Source: Nepenthes gracilis
Taxonomy: Eukaryota > Streptophyta > Magnoliopsida > Caryophyllales > Nepenthaceae
Assembly (NCBI GenBank): GCA_033239525.1
Contig: BSYO01000024.1
Location: 15,371,268-15,435,267, forward strand
Length of the DNA stretch: 64,000 nt
Direction: 5' to 3'
The notes below the pieces were generated by a model. The model saw nothing but the letters and a program-made list of their open reading frames with translations. It did no database searches and was not told the origin of the DNA. Within the stretch, counting starts at the first letter, position 1. Every line of letters starts with the position of its first letter. Of the stretch, positions 59,471 to 64,000 are shown in pieces. The position numbers were made by a program, and so were the translations under genes.

Positions 59471-60603
59471 TGATGGGTATGACCGTAAATGAGTCGATGC
59501 AAAGAATATGCCCAAATATGAAGGGCTTAGAGGATAGCGGCCCACGACGTGGCCACATAAAGGCTCGGGACCAGGCGAGCTAACCTGAGTCCATTTAGCC
59601 AAGAGCGGGTGACTAGGGTTGTCCCACGAGAACTCCTCGAACTCACCAACTGGCAGGTAGAGCAGTAGAGACTTGCCATAACCACTCTAGATAGTTCAGC
59701 AGATATCCCTCGAATATCACCTAGGATGCCATATCTCCTTAGGACGACAGTTACTTCCTGAAGAATATTCTATCCAAGATTGCACGCCACCCGAGATGGC
59801 AGTTTTGACTTCATAAATCATTCCCAAGAAGGTAGCCCCCTGAGTGAGAGATCTCTAAAATCGTTCTAATATAGGAAGGAGTAACCAGTCGACAGCAACG
59901 ATTGCCATACTAAGTGCCCGCGATTGCCGGGATGGCTCTGCGCATTTGCATAGGCAGTTGTCACCAACCGTGAAGTCCAAGGGAGGTTGAATCGCCTTCA
60001 TTGACTATAAATACCTCTTCACCCTAACAGGAAGGGGCAAACAATCCTACCTCCTCAAGCCCCCAAAGAAAATGAACTTGCACACTTATGCGCCCCTCAA
60101 AGAGCAAAGGAGTCCCTCTTTCCAAGGCTACTCAAACTCGTGAGCACACGTCTCACTCACCATGCCACTCCTTGACGATTAGATATCTCTCTCTCTCCAA
60201 GCTGCACTAAGCAGTGCACACCATCTCACCCTCTAAGCCTCCAATCGAGCGCATCTCTATATTTAAGTCGCTCTCAGTTGAGCACACTTCTAAACTGTTT
60301 CACGTCGAGCGTAACCATAGGAGCTCAATCCTCCGATCCACACTCAATCTCCCTTTCATTGTGCATTCACACATTGTCTTAATATCTTTGCATCTTTCAT
60401 TTCTTGTAGAATGATTTCTGATTTGAACGTTAAAGAATATATTGGGGAGTGAATCTCACTAATCCTCTGATCTCTTATTTTTAGTTGTAATATATAAGAC
60501 CAAAGTTTTAATGACGAAGATCGGACCCACTTCAATTTGACGCACTTAAGAAAACTAGGTGACTCCCTAATCTGTATAATAATTCAAATCTAAGGATACA
60601 TCA
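59471..60603 (+). repeat. 3' LTR of element E
   Basis: It begins TGATGGGTAT, ends GGATACATCA and is 1133 bp long. A TATA-like CTATAAATA lies at about 60005-60013, followed by an AACAGGAAGGGGCAAAC block also seen in element D and at 20545. It ends 303 bp before the xylosidase start codon. Confidence 0.85.
60005..60013 (+). promoter_or_regulatory. TATA-like box in the LTR of element E
   Basis: CTATAAATA in a context conserved between LTRs (GACTATAAATACCTC). It points towards the xylosidase gene. Confidence 0.5.
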
Positions 60604-60906
60604 TATTTTATAATTGAGAGATATTATCTTAATTTTATTGAATTAGATAAATATAGTTTAATTTTAAAAATAAAAATAAATTTAAAAAAGTTTGAATGAT
60701 TCGCTTAGATTTTTTATTTGTTTGGCAGTCTCAATTGAAAAGAGAAACGTCATCTCTAATGAGCGGTACAGAATGGCGATACTGTCATTCAGGGATATCA
60801 AAGCTTAAAGTTCAACCAATCCGCAAACTGTACTCCCCAGCTCAACGCTTCAGTGGTCATGTAGTTACAAGCAGAGAGTCAAATTGAAGGCGGATAACGC
60901 GTAATA

Positions 60907-61872
60907 ATGGGGCTCCAGCAGAAAAGAGGTTATATCTCCCTCGTCATAATCTTTTCCCTCGCAATGGCGGCTGCTATTGAGGCGGCACAGCCTCCATTTG
61001 CCTGCAACTCATCAAACCCATCAACCAAAAAATTGACGTTTTGCAGTACAGAGTTGCCTATAAAGCAAAGAGCAGAAGACCTAGTCTCCCGTCTCACATT
61101 GGATGAGAAAGTGTCCCAGCTGGTTAACGATGCTCCAGCCATCCCGAGGCTTGGCATCCCGGCGTACCAGTGGTGGTCTGAGTCATTACACGGCGTCGCT
61201 GACGCAGGGCTCGGCGTCTCCTTCGAGGGGACAATACACGCCGCCACGAGCTTCCCACAAGTAATTCTCACTGCCGCTTCCTTTGATGCACATCTCTGGT
61301 ATCGCATCGGGCAGGTACTACTACATACATTAAAATAATAGGCCCATACAAATGGATAAACAAATTTGGTTTTAACACAGAATCATCCTGTTTGGGAGTT
61401 TTCGTATGATTAGATCCCAAAATGAAAGTATATGATACGACCTCGGTAATGATATTGGATTTTTCCCCTTAATAAGATTAATAGTGAAAAAAATATTGGA
61501 AAAAAAACGACCTTTATTTTCAAATTCTGGATTTAATATATGTTTCTGGGTATGAATTCGAAGGCGATAGGAAAGGAAGCTAGAGCAGTGTACAATCAAG
61601 GACAAGCACAGGGGATGACATTTTGGGCACCAAACATAAACATATTTAGGGACCCAAGATGGGGAAGAGGGCAGGAGACACCTGGCGAAGATCCATTGGT
61701 CACAGGAAGGTATGGAGTGTCATATGTGAGAGGAGTGCAAGGGGATTCATTTGAAGGGGGAGGACAGCTGGTGAACGAAGGTCATCTTCAAGCTTCAGCA
61801 TGCTGCAAGCACATGACTGCTTATGATTTGGACAGATGGGACAATATTACCCGTTATATCTTTGATGCTCAT
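60907..61872 (+). CDS. Beta-D-xylosidase, GH3 family, BXL-like (first two exons, 5' part)
   Basis: Exon 1 is 60907-61314 and exon 2 is 61564-61872, with a 249-bp GT-AG intron. They join in frame for 239 codons. The start ATG opens a signal peptide ([15 protein letters not shown]), so the product should be secreted to the cell wall, where BXL enzymes trim xylan and arabinan side chains. The GH3 N-terminal domain is plain: [35 protein letters not shown], then after the junction [37 protein letters not shown], and [15 protein letters not shown]. Family members are about 770 residues. The catalytic Asp (TSDCDAV region) is in later exons not found before the window ends. The donor after exon 2 (CAT before GTAAGT) is good. 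Confidence 0.92.
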
Positions 61873-64000
61873 GTAAGTCCAACCCACACATACACCCTCT
61901 GTATATTTTCTTACCTGATCATTCTTCACATATCGATAGTTGCCCCCTCTGAATTAGTCCTTTAATTCTACTTCTGCATTATGACTTTATACTTACTGCG
62001 TATCTTGACCGAGTGTATGACTTAGAATAAAGACAACTCAAGGACAGGTTCTATCTAGATAAATTGGCTCATTGGTTCCGTGCACCACAAATGGCAATAG
62101 TAAAGGATTTCTGATTGTGTTTCCTAAGAAAACCTTAGATGGTTAAGTTAATTCTAACTCAAATCGATAAAGAAAATAGAGTGTTACTCTTTGAATCAAA
62201 CTGTAAGACTATTATTTCTGGTGTGTGTTGTGGAATAAAGTTATCGTATAAAAAACTTGGTTGAGATGTGAGCCAGTATGGTGATGATTCCTTTTTACTA
62301 GATGACAAAGTGGTTTAGTTTAATTTTAGGATAGTATTTACGGAATTCCCATTGTGACCTGAGAATGCTCAGATCAGGTAAAATATTCAGTAATGATTCA
62401 ATATTCTTGTCAAGATAGACATCCGATTCCACGCTTGTGATTTAAATTACCATGTGTTGAATGAGCTCTCTATTTGGCAAGAGTAAGGGTGCTTATATAT
62501 CTCATAAATTGGTTCCCCTCAATTGAGGTGGACATATATTATAGGTAGAGCAAAAGAGCAGATGGACCACATAACCAAGGGTTAGTGGGTCAAGTATCCG
62601 TAAGCAGTTGATACATGTACTTCGTAACCAGCATCAATCCATCATTTTCACGTCCAATCAGTGTTGGTCAAGGTAAATCTTTTCAATGTTGTAGATGGTT
62701 TTCTCTAATAGAGCACACGCACTTCCTGCCAATAGATGGATATTGTACAATCTTACTATGGGGTAATACTAATGTGTTGCTCCGCTTGTTATAAACTCTT
62801 GTTTGCATCTTCGACTTCATCATGTAAGCAATGGTTGTGTCAGTTTATTTCAAAAAACACAAATCCAGTAATTCTCCTCTAATTTGAAATCTCATGAGTT
62901 GGTGGTATTTGAAGTGGTTCCTCATTGTGATCACTATTGGAGCCTCGGTCATTGCAGTAATCTTAGCTGCAGGCCTGTCACATCAGCATTTAATGTCTTT
63001 GGGCGCAGCCATCACCTCCTTTTACAGTTGCTAATTGCAGGATGATACATGACTTTGGTTATCCAGGTTCACTGATCCGATGCCTCGCGTTGCCCATCCT
63101 AAAGTTGGAGCGTATTCTTTCCTAGTTTCATGCGTATTCTTAGGCGCATGATTGCGCATGGCAGCCTATCATAAATAGGCACCCCTGAGTCCTCCAAACA
63201 CTCTGCTACTCTTCGTTGTTCTAAAACTTTTCCTCTTCCTTTTGCCGTCTTCATTTTAGACTCTCTTTTTCTGACTATCTTAATCTCTTCAGCTGAGTAA
63301 GAAATCTTGGAGCAGTGATTGCTTCATCTTTCGACGGAGCTGGTGCTCTGCCAGAGTATCCAGTGGTGAAGGTGTCTTCAATTAAGGATACAACGTTGGC
63401 AATGGACTTACTGGGTGTCAAGGACTATTATGTGCGGTGTGCCATTTAGGTCAAGTATGAGACAGTTGCCCTGCTTCTTTTGAGAGAGTTAGTTTGCCCC
63501 TAGAGGACTATGTTACTGTCTATAAGGTTGGCTTGAAGAATGGCGTTCAGTTCCTTCTCTATACTGAGCTTATGAATATTTTAGAGGGCATCTGTCTCCC
63601 CTAGCGCAACTTCAGCCGAACGAAGTGAGCAACCTCGTTGCACATTCTGTCTTCTTTTGGAGAAAGGAGACCCTCTCCTACGATTGTCCAAGGAGTCTTT
63701 GTCTTCTCAAAGGGAGGCTCTGACTGCTATCACCTGAGTATCAGGTCCAATGTGGGCTACGGCGGGAAGAACCCTGATTCTGTTAAGGCTAGAAGGATCC
63801 ATTTTTTTCAGAAGGATCTGGCGTTGTTGAACATACCCACCAGAGGTCATATACTGAACCCAAACTTCATCAGAGAGTTGGGGTAGGATTACATGGAGAT
63901 CATTAGTTTTGAGATTAGTCTAATTAAGGTGCATAGGTAATCATGAGACTATTTGGCAGTTTATCACTAACAAGAAACTTAGGAATGCGGGCATGTGCTC
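61873..64000 (+). other. Intron 2 of the xylosidase gene, open at the window edge
   Basis: At least 2.1 kb without the next expected exon (the DLADTYQPPF-like region). The first kilobase is ordinary AT-rich intron. From about 62900 the composition changes and transposon-like sequence appears. Either the intron is enlarged by a transposable element or the gene is truncated by it; the window cannot decide. Confidence 0.6.
63300..63890 (+). pseudogene. Transposase_28-like ORF remnant inside the xylosidase intron
   Basis: Frames include GALPEYPVVKVSSIKDTTLA, then VTVYKVGLKNGVQFLLYTEL and GYGGKNPDSVKARRIHFFQK. These resemble, from memory, the start and middle of the Transposase_28 domain seen on the antisense strand of element A ([11 protein letters not shown]...). 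Stops at about 63448 and 63604 show decay. A TATA-like CATAAATAGGC lies at 63170-63180. Confidence 0.45.

Larger units (their letters stand above)
53721..60603 (+). mobile_element. Tat-type gypsy element (element E), 5'-truncated with 3' LTR
   Basis: It starts inside the protease-RT linker and runs through RT, two RNase H domains, integrase, post-pol spacer, shortened antisense region and polypurine tract to a full 3' LTR. Gag, protease and 5' LTR are missing. Among the Tat copies its integrase core is one of the more readable. Confidence 0.85.

Overview
The window is nuclear DNA of a flowering plant, probably a dicot. Genes are interrupted by canonical GT-AG introns, and the recognisable proteins (an F-box/JmjC protein, TRM112, a GH3 beta-xylosidase) have typical plant architecture. 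Most of the rest is decayed LTR-retrotransposon sequence, AT-rich spacer and one scrambled insertion of chloroplast DNA. I see only three host genes, and the two large ones run off the window edges.

Layout. (1) 1-17.3 kb, minus strand: the 5' two-thirds of a JMJ21-like gene, with eight exons joining in one frame for 509 codons. Its sixth intron is about 12.9 kb long because a 12.1-kb Ty3/gypsy element of the Tat type sits in it, antisense to the gene, with paired LTRs and an AGTGG target duplication. That element carries gag, protease, RT, two RNase H domains and integrase, and, pointing the other way, the remains of an extra ORF like the 'putative gypsy-type transposon' (Transposase_28) family. 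(2) 17.3-31.1 kb: a tandemly duplicated 1.1-kb unit, then a minus-strand, chromovirus-like LTR element with 2.5- and 3.1-kb LTRs and a GATCA target duplication. It appears to have landed inside an older Tat-type LTR. (3) 31.2-33.8 kb: a mosaic of plastid fragments (trnG-UCC with its group II intron, ycf2, ndhB, 16S rRNA, psbA). (4) 34.2-39.9 kb: an inverted, truncated Tat element and an LTR-like stretch holding a 48-bp minisatellite. (5) 41.4-41.7 kb, minus strand: an intact, intronless TRM112 gene. (6) 43.1-60.6 kb: a pile of three Tat-family copies (plus, minus, plus), the last ending in a 1.13-kb LTR about 300 bp before the next start codon. (7) 60.9 kb to the end, plus strand: the first two exons of a secreted beta-D-xylosidase, followed by a long intron that itself holds transposon-like sequence.

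No operon logic or new enzymatic system is visible. The interest lies in genome structure: large TE insertions inside introns that keep good splice sites, the order of nested insertions, an antisense TE gene with its own TATA-like box, and a shared change in the protease active-site motif of four Tat copies. Exon limits, LTR limits and domain calls come from reading the sequence by eye and from remembered family motifs. No database search or alignment program was run.
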